DNA of 64,000 bases, from positions 62,001-126,000 of the forward strand of contig CBDDGJ010000001.1 of the NCBI GenBank assembly GCA_965227805.1. Direction: 5' to 3'. The first letter of the stretch is position 1. Each line of letters opens with the position of its first letter. Under the pieces are notes generated by a model. The model did no database searches. It was given only the letters and a program-made list of their open reading frames with translations, and had not been told where the DNA came from. The DNA comes from CBDDGJ01 sp965227805. Its GTDB lineage: Bacteria; Pseudomonadota; Alphaproteobacteria; RS24. Made by a program: the position numbers and the translations under genes. Shown one piece after another: positions 26,312-35,255 of this stretch.

Positions 26312-26584
26312 GGCCTACCTCCATATCCTTTTGCCATTATGACAGCCCCTCTATCATCACCATTTCCCTTCTTTGATTTTGCCACACTATTATTCTAGTT
26401 ACAAGCATAAAATCGCGTAAAATTACGAAAAGGCGGTGGCCGAAAACAGCTGATTTATATTACCTTTCCACGTCGTATGATAGCTTTCTGTAAGGCGATC
26501 TGCTGCATTTTTCCTGTTTCGGCAATATGTATATTCATCCAGATAGCGTCCCTCAATCCACCTCGAAATTGTTCCACACATGAT

Positions 26585-26827
26585 TCAAGCGGGTGGGCAT
26601 TGCGCCCATACATATCTAAGGGGGAAGGACAGCTGATAGCCAAAAAATTCAGGGCTATTACTTGCAAGGTCAATGTAATTGAGATTACCTTGTTTGATGA
26701 TTTTTCTGAGTTCTGTTATGCCTATATGTAAGAAAAGCGATGCTTCCTTAATCGTAAACCTTTGATATAGGGAAATCCCCATGCTATCGGCTATGTCTTT
26801 GAGTGTGTTGTCGAATGGTGATTTCAT
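26585..26827 (-). pseudogene. Helix-turn-helix (excisionase-like) gene, truncated
   Basis: Frame from ATG 26827 reads MKSPFDNTLKDIADSMGISL, then FTIKEASLFLHIGITELRKI and NLNYIDLASNSPEFFGYQL, a MerR/excisionase-type DNA-binding domain. From about 26631 it runs into a sequence matching the right end of IS-B (GGGGGAAGGACAG) and then unrelated residues to a stop. The domain would normally continue past GYQL, so the gene appears cut by an IS end. Confidence 0.5.
26617..26631. other. IS-B right-end scar
   Basis: The 15-bp string taagggggaaggaca is identical to the outermost bases of the IS-B right end at 23857-23871. No other IS-B sequence flanks it, so it is either a remnant of a deleted copy or chance; its position exactly at the break in the HTH gene favours a remnant. 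Confidence 0.45.
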
Positions 26828-26909
26828 AGCCTGACAGAGTAACGGCTTTTTGTATGGATAGCAAATAGTGGGTGACTTTTCCTAGTTCGAGGGGTATCAT
26901 AATTGAGTT

Positions 26910-27275
26910 ATGAATGAAACAGCACATATTTTTACACCTAGGGATGATACGCTCAAATCAAAAGTGGAAGCCTATCGCCGTGTATATCAGGCATGGTTGA
27001 ATGCTGAAGCCAGTATAAAGCTTCATGATGATGATAACTGGCACGATACGTTGGGCGACCGTGAAGACATCAAGCAGGCTTTGGATATTAGCATTCATAG
27101 TCTTTCTGTTGCGGCTGATTCTTTCACACGAGAAGACCTGCTTGAAGCTAAAAAAGCCCATTTGATTGAAGATGAAGAGATTTTGGAACTCACTCAAAAC
27201 CAGCGACAGAATGAAATGCGGAAACTGCGTGAAAGTTCGCAATTTTTCAAGTCTTCTGAACAAAGTCAAAAGTAG
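26910..27275 (+). CDS. Hypothetical protein, 121 residues
   Basis: Hydrophilic, mostly helical (KVEAYRRVYQAWLNAEASIK; EEILELTQNQRQNEMRKLRE). No signal peptide or membrane segment. The frame is clean and codon use fits coding, but I recognise no family. Located between IS debris on both sides, 48 bp before a lipoprotein gene on the same strand. Confidence 0.6.
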   Translation: MNETAHIFTPRDDTLKSKVEAYRRVYQAWLNAEASIKLHDDDNWHDTLGDREDIKQALDISIHSLSVAADSFTREDLLEAKKAHLIEDEEILELTQNQRQNEMRKLRESSQFFKSSEQSQK

Positions 27276-27322
27276 CAATGTAATTAATTTTCTAAAATAT
27301 TAGTATTTTTGGTGTGGTAGAT

Positions 27323-28066
27323 ATGAAACTAAATAACTTATTATTATCCTTGGCCATGTTGGTTGTTTTTTCAGGATGTACAGTTAATTTTGAAGAAAGA
27401 AGAATCGAACAAGATAATACGATTAAACAGCTAGATATTCTTGATAAACAAAATAAGAAAATCGCATTGTTTGAAAAACTCTCAACTGATTTACCATCTA
27501 TTAACTCGGCCCGTCAAATCAAACCTTACTTGGACTGGCTTCAAGAAAAGGTTTTATTTGATGGGGAAACTTTTAGATACTCCACTATGTATGCATTTTA
27601 TTTATGGAAAATTCAAAAAAAGGATCTTGCTGAAGCAATGATATTACATGCTCAGTTGAGATTAGAAACTGACTTTAGTAGGTGCAAGAATAAAGATAAG
27701 TCTTTAAATAAATATATTGGTTGGTATGAGGGTGGCGAAATAGGTTCAGTAATACTGAAAAGTTATAAGGAGCGTAGTCCTGAGACAAAAAAATTACATC
27801 TCCAATTGGCTTTTATGTTAGAAGAACAACAAAAAAGCCGTAAAGGGGACTCGTGGTTATGTAGTAGTATCAACTGGGAAAAAGTACTAAAACAGTATGA
27901 TAAGCTGAGAAAAAAAGAAAAGACGTTTGGTTCAGAAAATTTAGGAAGAGTTGTGGAGATAGAACCAGACAAAAATATTTCATTAATGCCTTCTTTTGTA
28001 CCGAATGAGATATGGATTGAAAATAGAAACAAAGCTCTCAAAAAGTTTGAGGAAAAGTATCAGTAA
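27323..28066 (+). CDS. Hypothetical lipoprotein, ~247 residues
   Basis: ATG 27323 gives MKLNNLLLSLAMLVVFSGC, a short lipoprotein signal with lipobox FSGC (the ATG at 27314 is possible but adds only MVD). The remainder is charged and helical with no recognised domain; YSTMYAFYLWKIQKKDLAEA suggests a TPR- or Sel1-like solvent-exposed helix pair. AT-rich, unlike the flanking core genes. Ends 30 bp before a truncated IS. Confidence 0.6.
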   Translation: MKLNNLLLSLAMLVVFSGCTVNFEERRIEQDNTIKQLDILDKQNKKIALFEKLSTDLPSINSARQIKPYLDWLQEKVLFDGETFRYSTMYAFYLWKIQKKDLAEAMILHAQLRLETDFSRCKNKDKSLNKYIGWYEGGEIGSVILKSYKERSPETKKLHLQLAFMLEEQQKSRKGDSWLCSSINWEKVLKQYDKLRKKEKTFGSENLGRVVEIEPDKNISLMPSFVPNEIWIENRNKALKKFEEKYQ

Positions 28067-28096
28067 TTATCTTTTAAGAGAGTGGAATTTCTGCAT

Positions 28097-28506
28097 GTGT
28101 CAAGCCCCATAATTTTGTACCAGTTTTTGTGAGAGTATTTTGGTGTTTTGGTTGAGTATGTTTGTTTCTGGTGCTGGTGGTTTGTAGTTTAGTGCTTGGT
28201 GCGGTCTGATATGGTTATATTGCTTTACCCAGCCTTTTATTACCACCTTTGCTTCTGTCAGCGACAAGAAGGTTTCTGCATTTAACAACTCGGTTCTGAG
28301 TATACCGTTAAACCTTTCATTAAAGCCATTTTCCCATGGCGATCCTGGGGCGATATAAAGCGTTTCGGTGCCCACATTACGCAAGAAACGCTTTATATCG
28401 GTGCTGGTAAATTCGCTACCATTATCCGACCTGATATGCTCAGGCATGCCATAGTTTAGGAATAAATCGCTTAAGACATCCAACACATCATCACTATTGA
28501 GGCGAT
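28097..28506 (-). mobile_element. Mosaic IS fragment: IS-B end joined to IS-A core
   Basis: 28097-28447 is nearly identical to the left end and OrfB C-terminus of IS-B. From about 28448 the sequence switches to that of IS-A (matching 5808-5868, the LSDLFLKHGMPAYIRSDNG region) up to 28506. The joined frame is open (MLDVLSDLFLNYGMPEHIRSDN), so the crossover fell in a conserved stretch of the two transposases. Non-functional without an N-terminus. Confidence 0.75.
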
Positions 28507-29090
28507 AACCTTGATATCATTGGCCGCAATCGAACACGCAACACGGCGTTCACCAACATGAAAACCCAGATGACGTAACTCTATGGTCATACGAATACGG
28601 CCATGGGAAAAATCACAAAGTCTTGCTTGCGCTCGAATATGGGCTGCCAATACCATATGCCTTACGTGCGCGTTCACTCATCGGTCGCCGCCGCCATGCC
28701 CTGAAACCACGCGAACTCACACGAATAATACGACATAGCACCTCAATGGAATACGCCTTTTTCATTCGTTCAATAAACTCAAAGCATATCACTTTTGGCT
28801 CGCAAAGAAGGCGGTCGCCTTTTTTAATATATCACACTCCTGTTGGGCAATTTGTAATTCTTTGCGCAAACGTTTGTTTTAAGAAACCAAATCTATATGG
28901 CTATCGGCAAAACCTGTCGGCTTGCTATAAAGGTCAACCCAGCAGTTCACATGCGATAAGCCAACCCCAAAATTACCACCACCTGCTCACGCGTCTAACC
29001 GCTTGTGAGCGCAAATTGCGCCACTTCGCGTTAAAAATTTTCTTCAATCTTCTTTGCCAACCGTTAACTCCTTTTATAATTAAGTATATC
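28507..29090 (-). pseudogene. Degenerate IS3-family transposase fragment
   Basis: Minus-strand pieces in different frames recall a further IS3-type OrfB: SHGRIRMTIELRHLGFHVGERRVA, interrupted, and upstream RIIRVSSRGFRAWRRRP and SERARKAYG (28660-28760). Several frameshifts separate them. OrfA-like sequence may continue to about 29060. The 580 bp hold no intact gene that I can support. Confidence 0.5.
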
Positions 29091-29171
29091 TCAAAAAAGC
29101 GGAACAAAAACAGCGCAAGTCCAGACTATAGTCATCGCCAGTCATGTTACATCTCCTTTGCGCGTGAATCG

Positions 29172-30119
29172 TCACGCCTTTGATGCCGCAAGATAACGCT
29201 CTGCCTCCAAAGCCGCCATACACCCCATACCCGCCGCTGTCACGGCCTGACGATAAGTGTCATCTGTCACATCACCGGCGGCAAATATGCCCGCGATCGA
29301 GGTTGCTGTGCTATCTGGCTTGGTGATGATATAATCCCCCTGTTTCATATCCAATTGCTTGTGAAATAAAGCCGTTGCGGGGGCATGGCCTATGGCGATA
29401 AATATGCCGGCAGCAGAAATATCTTGTATATCACCGCTTTTGGTGTCGCGCAGCTTGGCGCCGGTTACGCTAAGCGGCGCTTCATCGCCATAGATCTCCG
29501 CAATCTCGCTATTCCATAGAACAGAGATTTTTTCATGATTATGGAGACGCTGCGCCAAAATTTTCTCGCACCTCAACGCATCTCGCCGATGAATCAGCGT
29601 AACTTTAGAGGCAAAATTGGTAAGAAATAGAGCTTCCTCAACCGCTGTATTGCCGCCCCCCACCACCAAAACCTCTTTATCGCGGTAAAAAAAGCCGTCG
29701 CATGTGGCGCAAGCCGATACCCCAAACCCGCGAAACCTTTCTTCGCTTGGAAGTCCAAGCCATTTGGCTTGTGCCCCCGTCGCGATAATCAGGCTATCGC
29801 ATGTATAAAGCATATCGCTATCGCCGTATAAGTGGAAAGGGCGCTGCGATAAATCGGCCTTGGTGATAAGGTCGGCCACTATATCCGTGCCGACATGGCG
29901 CGCTTGCGCTTCCATTTGCTGCATAAGCCAAGGCCCCTGGATAGCCTCGGCAAAACCAGGATAGTTTTCAACATCGGTGGTGACGGTTAATTGCCCGCCC
30001 GGTTCCATACCTTGAACCAGTAAAGGCGATAGCATGGCGCGCGCGCCATAAATGGCGGCGGTTAAGCCAGCAGGGCCAGAACCAAGAATGAGCAGTTTTG
30101 TATGCTTTCGGTTTGTCAT
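29172..30119 (-). CDS. trxB: Thioredoxin reductase
   Basis: 315 residues, normal length. FAD motif LGSGPAGLTAAIYGARA, the redox-active CATC in SACATCDGFFYRD (about residue 140), the NADPH motif VLVVGGGNTAVEEAL, and the C-terminal FAD site GIFAAGDVTDDTYRQAVTAA. Reduces thioredoxin with NADPH in the cytoplasm. Overlaps the upstream ELM1-like gene by 4 bp, so both are in one transcript. Confidence 0.97.
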   Translation of the reverse strand: MTNRKHTKLLILGSGPAGLTAAIYGARAMLSPLLVQGMEPGGQLTVTTDVENYPGFAEAIQGPWLMQQMEAQARHVGTDIVADLITKADLSQRPFHLYGDSDMLYTCDSLIIATGAQAKWLGLPSEERFRGFGVSACATCDGFFYRDKEVLVVGGGNTAVEEALFLTNFASKVTLIHRRDALRCEKILAQRLHNHEKISVLWNSEIAEIYGDEAPLSVTGAKLRDTKSGDIQDISAAGIFIAIGHAPATALFHKQLDMKQGDYIITKPDSTATSIAGIFAAGDVTDDTYRQAVTAAGMGCMAALEAERYLAASKA

Positions 30120-31078
30120 ACTCTACCTTTTATATGAGTCTCAAATGCGTGCATAATTTTATTGGCAATATGCGGGGTATCATTATAGCTTTGCGTGGGG
30201 TAGGGGGCTAATGTGCCAGTAAAACGGCGTGTCATGCCGCGCTCTTGTAATGTCGTATGAAAGTCATGAAATTTGCGCTTGCCGCCTTTGAGGGGAAACA
30301 CATAAACGGGCTTTCCGGCAATACAGGCCTCACCAGTCATATTAACACTATCTTCGGTTGTTAACACATAATCAGCCACGCCCAATAAGGCAGGGTAAGG
30401 GTTATCACCTGTGCCATCCCAAAGATAATAATCAAACGGGGTAAGCGCCTCGCGTAAAAGATGAGCAAAAGCCGCAGGCGAGCGGCGCGATAATGTAATT
30501 ATGCAAAAAATATCTTGTGCGGCAATCTGTGCGAGTTTAGCGGCAAGCTGTTTCATTTCGGTGATAGAAAATGGGTAAGCATTGCTTGGCCCCCCAATAA
30601 GAATGGCTGCACAGCTTTGCCCCTGTTTACGGGTAGGGAAAGACAAGTTTTGTGCAGCACGCTTAATATCTTTTGCCTGAATATCATGCGGGGATAATAA
30701 TGTTTTATATATATTTTCCCCTTCAATTTTATCATGCAAAGGCGCCCAGATAAAATCAAAATATTTTGGTGAAATATGCGGATGCTGTAAATGCACACAA
30801 AAACTTTTTCCCTTTGAGATTTTACGGATATAACGCGCATAGGGCACTGGCGCGCGCCCGACGCTGATTACCATATCCGGCCATGCATTTTGAAATCTGC
30901 TATCGGTGCGGGCATTCATCATTGCCGGAGCGAAAGGAGCGAACCATCGCCATGGGCAGGCCGGCGCTACATGGAATAGGTCCATATTTCCCGGTAAATA
31001 GGTGCTAATACCACGACATTGTGTGTCGGCACCTTGTGTACCATTGGTAATTGCCCATATTTTAAGGTTTTTATTCAT
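30116..31078 (-). CDS. ELM1/GtrOC1-like family protein (mitochondrial fission ELM1-type)
   Basis: 320 residues resembling the ELM1 family found across alphaproteobacteria and in plant mitochondria: IWAITNGTQGADTQCRGIS, DMVISVGRAPVPYARYI, CVHLQHPHISPKYFDFIWAP, AILIGGPSNAYPFS and LTTEDSVNMTGEACIAGKPVYVFPL. The fold looks like a GT-B nucleotide-sugar transferase with a donor-site-like TEDSxNMxxEA. In bacteria its exact role is unsettled. Divergent from the Lrp gene. Confidence 0.85.
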   Translation of the reverse strand: MNKNLKIWAITNGTQGADTQCRGISTYLPGNMDLFHVAPACPWRWFAPFAPAMMNARTDSRFQNAWPDMVISVGRAPVPYARYIRKISKGKSFCVHLQHPHISPKYFDFIWAPLHDKIEGENIYKTLLSPHDIQAKDIKRAAQNLSFPTRKQGQSCAAILIGGPSNAYPFSITEMKQLAAKLAQIAAQDIFCIITLSRRSPAAFAHLLREALTPFDYYLWDGTGDNPYPALLGVADYVLTTEDSVNMTGEACIAGKPVYVFPLKGGKRKFHDFHTTLQERGMTRRFTGTLAPYPTQSYNDTPHIANKIMHAFETHIKGRV

Positions 31079-31165
31079 ATATTATATTTTTACGCAATAA
31101 ACTTATATGCTATATAAGCAAAATGAATGCAAAAACAAGTTTGTGAAAGAGATGAGGGTAGCTAT

Positions 31166-31627
31166 ATGAAGCATCCAGACACAGTTGATTTAGAGATTTT
31201 GCGCGTTCTTCAACAAGAAGGACGCATTAGCAATGTTGAGTTAGCGCGGCGTATCGGCATCTCGGCTCCGCCCTGTTTGCGTCGGGTGCAGGCTTTGGAG
31301 CGCGAAGGCATAATCACAGGTTATCACGCCAAACTTGATAATACCCAATTAGGTTTTGGTGTCACTGCTTTTGCCATGGTAGAATTGAATCGCCAGGCCG
31401 AGGCGGATTTACGCGCTTTTGAAACGTTAGTGTCATCATGGCCAGACGTGCGTGAATGTCACATGCTTAATGGTGAGATTGATTTTATCCTCACATGTGT
31501 GACGCGTGATTTGGAAAGCTTTCAGACATTTCTCACAGAAAAACTAACATCCGCGCCCAATGTTGCCCATGTCAAAACCGCTTTTCGTATTCGGCAATCA
31601 AAATATGAATCCGGTATTCCTTTATAA
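31166..31627 (+). CDS. Lrp/AsnC family transcriptional regulator
   Basis: 153 residues from ATG 31166, preceded by a GATGAGGG Shine-Dalgarno. An ATG at 31127 would add 13 residues with no homology. N-terminal winged helix (DLEILRVLQQEGRISNVELA; IGISAPPCLRRVQALEREGI) and C-terminal RAM ligand-binding domain (VRECHMLNGEIDFILTCVTR). Members bind amino acids and regulate amino-acid metabolism. Faces away from the ELM1-trxB pair across 87 bp. Confidence 0.92.
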   Translation: MKHPDTVDLEILRVLQQEGRISNVELARRIGISAPPCLRRVQALEREGIITGYHAKLDNTQLGFGVTAFAMVELNRQAEADLRAFETLVSSWPDVRECHMLNGEIDFILTCVTRDLESFQTFLTEKLTSAPNVAHVKTAFRIRQSKYESGIPL

Positions 31628-31844
31628 GCGGGCGTTATGTATTGGCCACGCTAACTGGGTGGTGACACACCCTTGGTAGCGAATTTTATTGTCGTGCCGT
31701 TTTTGATATGGGTGTTATTACAAATTTATGCGTATAGCCTTGTTTATGCCATAATATTATGGAATATGATTATGCGATCGAGAGTTTTGGATAACCAATG
31801 ATATTAAATATAACGACATTAACTATTATGAAAGGCAAACAATT

Positions 31845-32441
31845 ATGAGTTTAATGAGACCTATTCTTATTGCAAGTATGACAGTGGTGCTTGCGGCGTG
31901 TGCACAAGACGCACCGAAACCATCTATTGCAGCGCAACCTATTCCGGATTGTGTATTTCCAAATACAAAAGAGGCCGCCCCGGGCTGGGTGTGTGATGAA
32001 CCTGTGCCGGGCATTGATGTATCTGCTGTCGGCATTGCTGAAAAATCAGCAGCCGGTATTAGTTTCATGAAAGACCAGGCAGCGGCAAATGCACGTGGAC
32101 GTCTGGCCGAACAGTTTAAGGTAACGGCAAGCAAAATGGTTAAACAATATCTGGGCACCACCGGCGTGGGGGAAGCCCAAACCGTAGATGCAGCCTCGGA
32201 AAGTGTATTGCGCACAGTTACCGAAGAAACGCTTTATGGCAGCCGCGTGTATAAAAGCCGCACCGGTCCAAATGGCCGGCTTTATGTTCTTGTCGGACTT
32301 GACACTGCTTCAACGCAAGAGGCGGTTAAAAATGCGGTCAAAACCAGTATAAATAATGAGCAGGCGCTGTGGCAGCAATTCAAAGCCCAGCAAGGTTTTG
32401 ATGAAATGGCTTCAGAAATTGCGAAACAGAAAGTGCAATAA
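31845..32441 (+). CDS. LPP20-family lipoprotein
   Basis: 198 residues with a lipoprotein signal (MTVVLAACAQD, lipobox LAAC). The body carries the LPP20 pattern: GIAEKSAAGISFMKDQAAAN, an alanine/arginine-rich helix, and a strand GRLYVLVGLD. LPP20/FlgP-like proteins are outer-membrane lipoproteins. First of five consecutive envelope genes; its TAA shares a base with the ATG of the next. Confidence 0.8.
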   Translation: MSLMRPILIASMTVVLAACAQDAPKPSIAAQPIPDCVFPNTKEAAPGWVCDEPVPGIDVSAVGIAEKSAAGISFMKDQAAANARGRLAEQFKVTASKMVKQYLGTTGVGEAQTVDAASESVLRTVTEETLYGSRVYKSRTGPNGRLYVLVGLDTASTQEAVKNAVKTSINNEQALWQQFKAQQGFDEMASEIAKQKVQ

Positions 32442-32590
32442 TGTATCGCTCTATTTTGATTGCGGTGTTTGCGTATGGGCTTGTTGCATGCGACAAGCCC
32501 ATGCCACGGGATGAAACAACACAGCAAAACCGTGCAGACCGTGCTTACGAGACAATGAATAAAGAAGCCGACAGGATAAACTCACAATAA
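32441..32590 (+). CDS. Small lipoprotein, 49 residues
   Basis: ATG at 32441 overlaps the previous TAA by one base. The product begins MYRSILIAVFAYGLVACDKP, a clear lipoprotein signal (LVAC), followed by only ~35 charged residues (RADRAYETMNKEADRINSQ). Small lipoproteins of this type are often missed in annotation. The 1-base coupling and the 5-bp gap to the next gene argue that it is real and part of the operon. Confidence 0.75.
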   Translation: MYRSILIAVFAYGLVACDKPMPRDETTQQNRADRAYETMNKEADRINSQ

Positions 32591-32595
32591 GGCTA

Positions 32596-33054
32596 ATGCG
32601 CATAGATTTGTTTTTTATTGCTATTTTAGCATGTGCACTGGCAGGGTGCAGCATGGGTGGCGATAGAACCGGCAAGGTGGCTTGTGTTGAAAAAGCGCAG
32701 GGCTATGCTGCATCTCCCCCCTGTTGGCTTTTGCAAGGCATATCGCATGGGGTGCGGGTTGAAGGTGTAAAACATAGCGGTGCCAATGGCTGGCTTAAGG
32801 CGCGCAACGCCTTATTGCATGAAGCTATGGTGGAGCTTAGTCTGGCTAAATATGGGGCAGATATTGATCTTGCATCCCTTGTCACCAGAGATGTGCGTGA
32901 TAGTGGCGGCGCGGTGCAAAAGAATTTGCGTGTTGTAAAACAGGCAGTCTTTACTTATGGTGGAGAGAAAATACATATAAAGGCGCATATTGAAGATTAT
33001 TATTATGCGCCCCGGGTGGAGAAAATTTATTTATGGGTTATGGAGGATGACTAA
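32596..33054 (+). CDS. Lipoprotein with LPP20-like domain
   Basis: 152 residues. Signal MRIDLFFIAILACALAGCSM with lipobox LAGC. The body has PPCWLLQGISHGVRVEGVKH and NALLHEAMVELSLAKYG, resembling the SIMPL/LPP20 fold (a beta strand, then an Ala-rich helix for the repeated renaming of arguments across the family). Two bases before the next start. Probably outer-membrane, function unknown. Confidence 0.7.
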   Translation: MRIDLFFIAILACALAGCSMGGDRTGKVACVEKAQGYAASPPCWLLQGISHGVRVEGVKHSGANGWLKARNALLHEAMVELSLAKYGADIDLASLVTRDVRDSGGAVQKNLRVVKQAVFTYGGEKIHIKAHIEDYYYAPRVEKIYLWVMEDD

Positions 33055-33056
33055 TT

Positions 33057-34178
33057 ATGATACGCGCGCGGAGATTGACAAAATTATATATAACATTATG
33101 TTTAGTTATAGCGGTTGCCGCTTGTGCACGTGCGCCGATTAGCCCGGCAAATTATACGCAAATATCCACCGAGCTACGCGCATCTACGCCGGAAGAGCGA
33201 AAAGCCCTGCAACGTAAGATTGAGCGGGCGCGCAATGAAAAACGCAAACTGGTTATTGTTGACCAGTTCAAACATAAAAATAGTGCGAGTGCGTTTGCGG
33301 GTGATGCAAGCAAGGTGGGCATGCAAAGCGTGAAAAAAATATTGCGTAGCGCAGGGGTGGAAACCAAAGAGCAGGATATACCGCCGCAAATGCGCCAACA
33401 AATTGAAGAGCTGGAATTGTCTGGTATGTTGGAGGATAATAGCCTTTTAGCTGATGCGGATTATTTTTTACTCGGGGAAATTTTGACTATATCTGTAGCA
33501 AAGGAATATGTAAAAACCAGTATCGCCGCTGAGGCCACTGGGCTGGCCATTCAAAAAGAATTTGAAGATAGTGGTGGGGCGCTAGGTAGTTTGCTCGGTG
33601 CGGTTGCCGCGCAATCTGCCAAACAGGCAATTACGCCGCCCCATTGCGCGGTGACAGCACGTGCCGAAGTGAGTTTATTGCTTTATAATGCTAATCCGGT
33701 TGAGTTATTAAAATCAATGTCGTTCGAAGAAGAACATGAAGCTGACCGCAATAATGTGTCCACCTGTAAAGGTATAGATGGAAAAGCCGAGGCCTTAGAA
33801 GCCGTGCGTAAAACCATTGCCCGCAGTGGGGGCGATATTACAAATATTTTTACGCCCGAGGCGTATATTATAGAGCAGCGCCAGCAAGAAAATGATTATA
33901 TTTTCAAAACCAGTTTTTCATCTAAAGTGCAGTTAGAGCCAGGCACGACCATACGTGTTTATAAGCGGATTGTGTCAACCGATCCGATTAGCGGCATCAG
34001 GCAAGAAGAAAAAGCCTTGCTTGGCACAGGCGCAATTATAAAAACCCTTGGAACACAAGATATATGGATTGCATTGGATGATGATAAGATACGCAATAAG
34101 GTGCGTCTCGGTGATATTGTGCAGGCTGTGAATAAGAATAAGTGTCCGATAACCGATACAAGTTGTTGGAGGCGCTAA
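33057..34178 (+). CDS. CsgG/LpoB-like lipoprotein
   Basis: 373 residues. Lipoprotein signal LVIAVAACARAP. Core pattern resembles the CsgG/curli-assembly and LpoB nucleotide-fold family: RKLVIVDQFKHKN, then VGMQSVKKILRSAGV and LADADYFLLGEILTI, plus a second module with TTIRVYKRIVSTD and LGTGAIIKTLG which is an SH3-like/FlgT C-terminal-like strand set. Assigned by pattern only. Its stop overlaps the start of the last operon gene. Confidence 0.6.
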   Translation: MIRARRLTKLYITLCLVIAVAACARAPISPANYTQISTELRASTPEERKALQRKIERARNEKRKLVIVDQFKHKNSASAFAGDASKVGMQSVKKILRSAGVETKEQDIPPQMRQQIEELELSGMLEDNSLLADADYFLLGEILTISVAKEYVKTSIAAEATGLAIQKEFEDSGGALGSLLGAVAAQSAKQAITPPHCAVTARAEVSLLLYNANPVELLKSMSFEEEHEADRNNVSTCKGIDGKAEALEAVRKTIARSGGDITNIFTPEAYIIEQRQQENDYIFKTSFSSKVQLEPGTTIRVYKRIVSTDPISGIRQEEKALLGTGAIIKTLGTQDIWIALDDDKIRNKVRLGDIVQAVNKNKCPITDTSCWRR

Positions 34179-35167
34179 TGCGTAACAAAAAAATAGCCCT
34201 GAATTATGTCTTTATATTAACCATTATTTTGGGTTTGAGCTTGGCCATGCCGCTTTATGCACAGCCGCCTGCATGGTATCATGCGGTTGAGCCTGCAGCG
34301 TCTGCCTTTCTAAAAGCGTCAGGCACCGGGGCAAGCGAAGAAGAGGCAATCGCCGATGCACTAAAAAAAATTGCCGAGCAAATTTTAGTTGATATTCGTG
34401 CCGAAACTTCATTACAAACACAGGTAAATAATGATAAAGCCTCTTTTTCGGGGACACGTAAAATTGAAACGCGTATTTCAGATTTTCGTATAAGCGATTA
34501 CCAAAAAGAAAAATCCATGCAAGCAGATGGTGCATTTTGGGTGCGCCTTGCGGTGCGTAAGCAGGATTTGCGTGATGTTAATCTGCGTGAAGCAACGGAT
34601 ATAATGAATGAACTTGCTGTATGGACAGAGCAAGGTTCGACCAAAGGCAACATTGATTTTTTGCGTCGCCGTGATAGTTTATATGAAAAACTTGCTCTGG
34701 CACGGCAAAAATATCAAATGATTGCCGTTCTTGATAAGGCCTTTTCCTATCAGACGCATAGCGAAAAAATTCTTGCCTATGAGCAAGCGATAGATAAGGC
34801 ATTAAAACAATCTGTTATTTATGTCGTATCCGATGCAGATATGCGTTTTTTGGGTGAAAAAATTGCACGCAAACTGAACGAAGAAGGGTTTGCGGCGGTT
34901 ATGGGTGAAAAAGCGGGTTATATTACGCTTAAAATATCCGGTTCATTCACCGAACATGATCACATTACCTCTTATAAATTTGTCACTGCTGATATATTAT
35001 TCACGCTAAGCGATGAGACGGGCACAGTGCGTCTTACCAAATCATATCCGGTAAATGCACGCGGTATGACCTCTTTTGCCGCGACCAAAAAAACAGCACT
35101 GAATAAATTTATGCGCACGCTTTTGAAAGACGATAAGACCATCGCGCAAATGCTTACACTCGATTAA
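34178..35167 (+). CDS. Secreted LPP20-domain protein
   Basis: 329 residues from ATG 34178, overlapping the upstream stop, with GGAGG 5 bp before it. Signal peptide MRNKKIALNYVFILTIILGL...LYAQ with no lipobox, so periplasmic. The next ~110 residues form an LPP20 domain (PAWYHAVEPAASAFLKASGT; EEEAIADALKKIAEQI; GAFWVRLAVRKQDLRD). The second half (residues ~180-320) resembles the FlgT middle/C-terminal type repeats but with low identity. Last gene of the five-gene envelope operon. Confidence 0.65.
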   Translation: MRNKKIALNYVFILTIILGLSLAMPLYAQPPAWYHAVEPAASAFLKASGTGASEEEAIADALKKIAEQILVDIRAETSLQTQVNNDKASFSGTRKIETRISDFRISDYQKEKSMQADGAFWVRLAVRKQDLRDVNLREATDIMNELAVWTEQGSTKGNIDFLRRRDSLYEKLALARQKYQMIAVLDKAFSYQTHSEKILAYEQAIDKALKQSVIYVVSDADMRFLGEKIARKLNEEGFAAVMGEKAGYITLKISGSFTEHDHITSYKFVTADILFTLSDETGTVRLTKSYPVNARGMTSFAATKKTALNKFMRTLLKDDKTIAQMLTLD

Positions 35168-35255
35168 AGTTTGGGTTTTACGCAAGCCGGATTGCCATAG
35201 GGAATGAAATTTGCTACTTCCTGCACATATAAAATTAGGCAGGAAATCTTGAATT

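Noticed and set aside
31640..31700. tRNA or terminator in the Lrp to LPP20 gap
   Set aside because: A weak GGGTG/CACCC stem is present, but no tRNA fold or U-tract.
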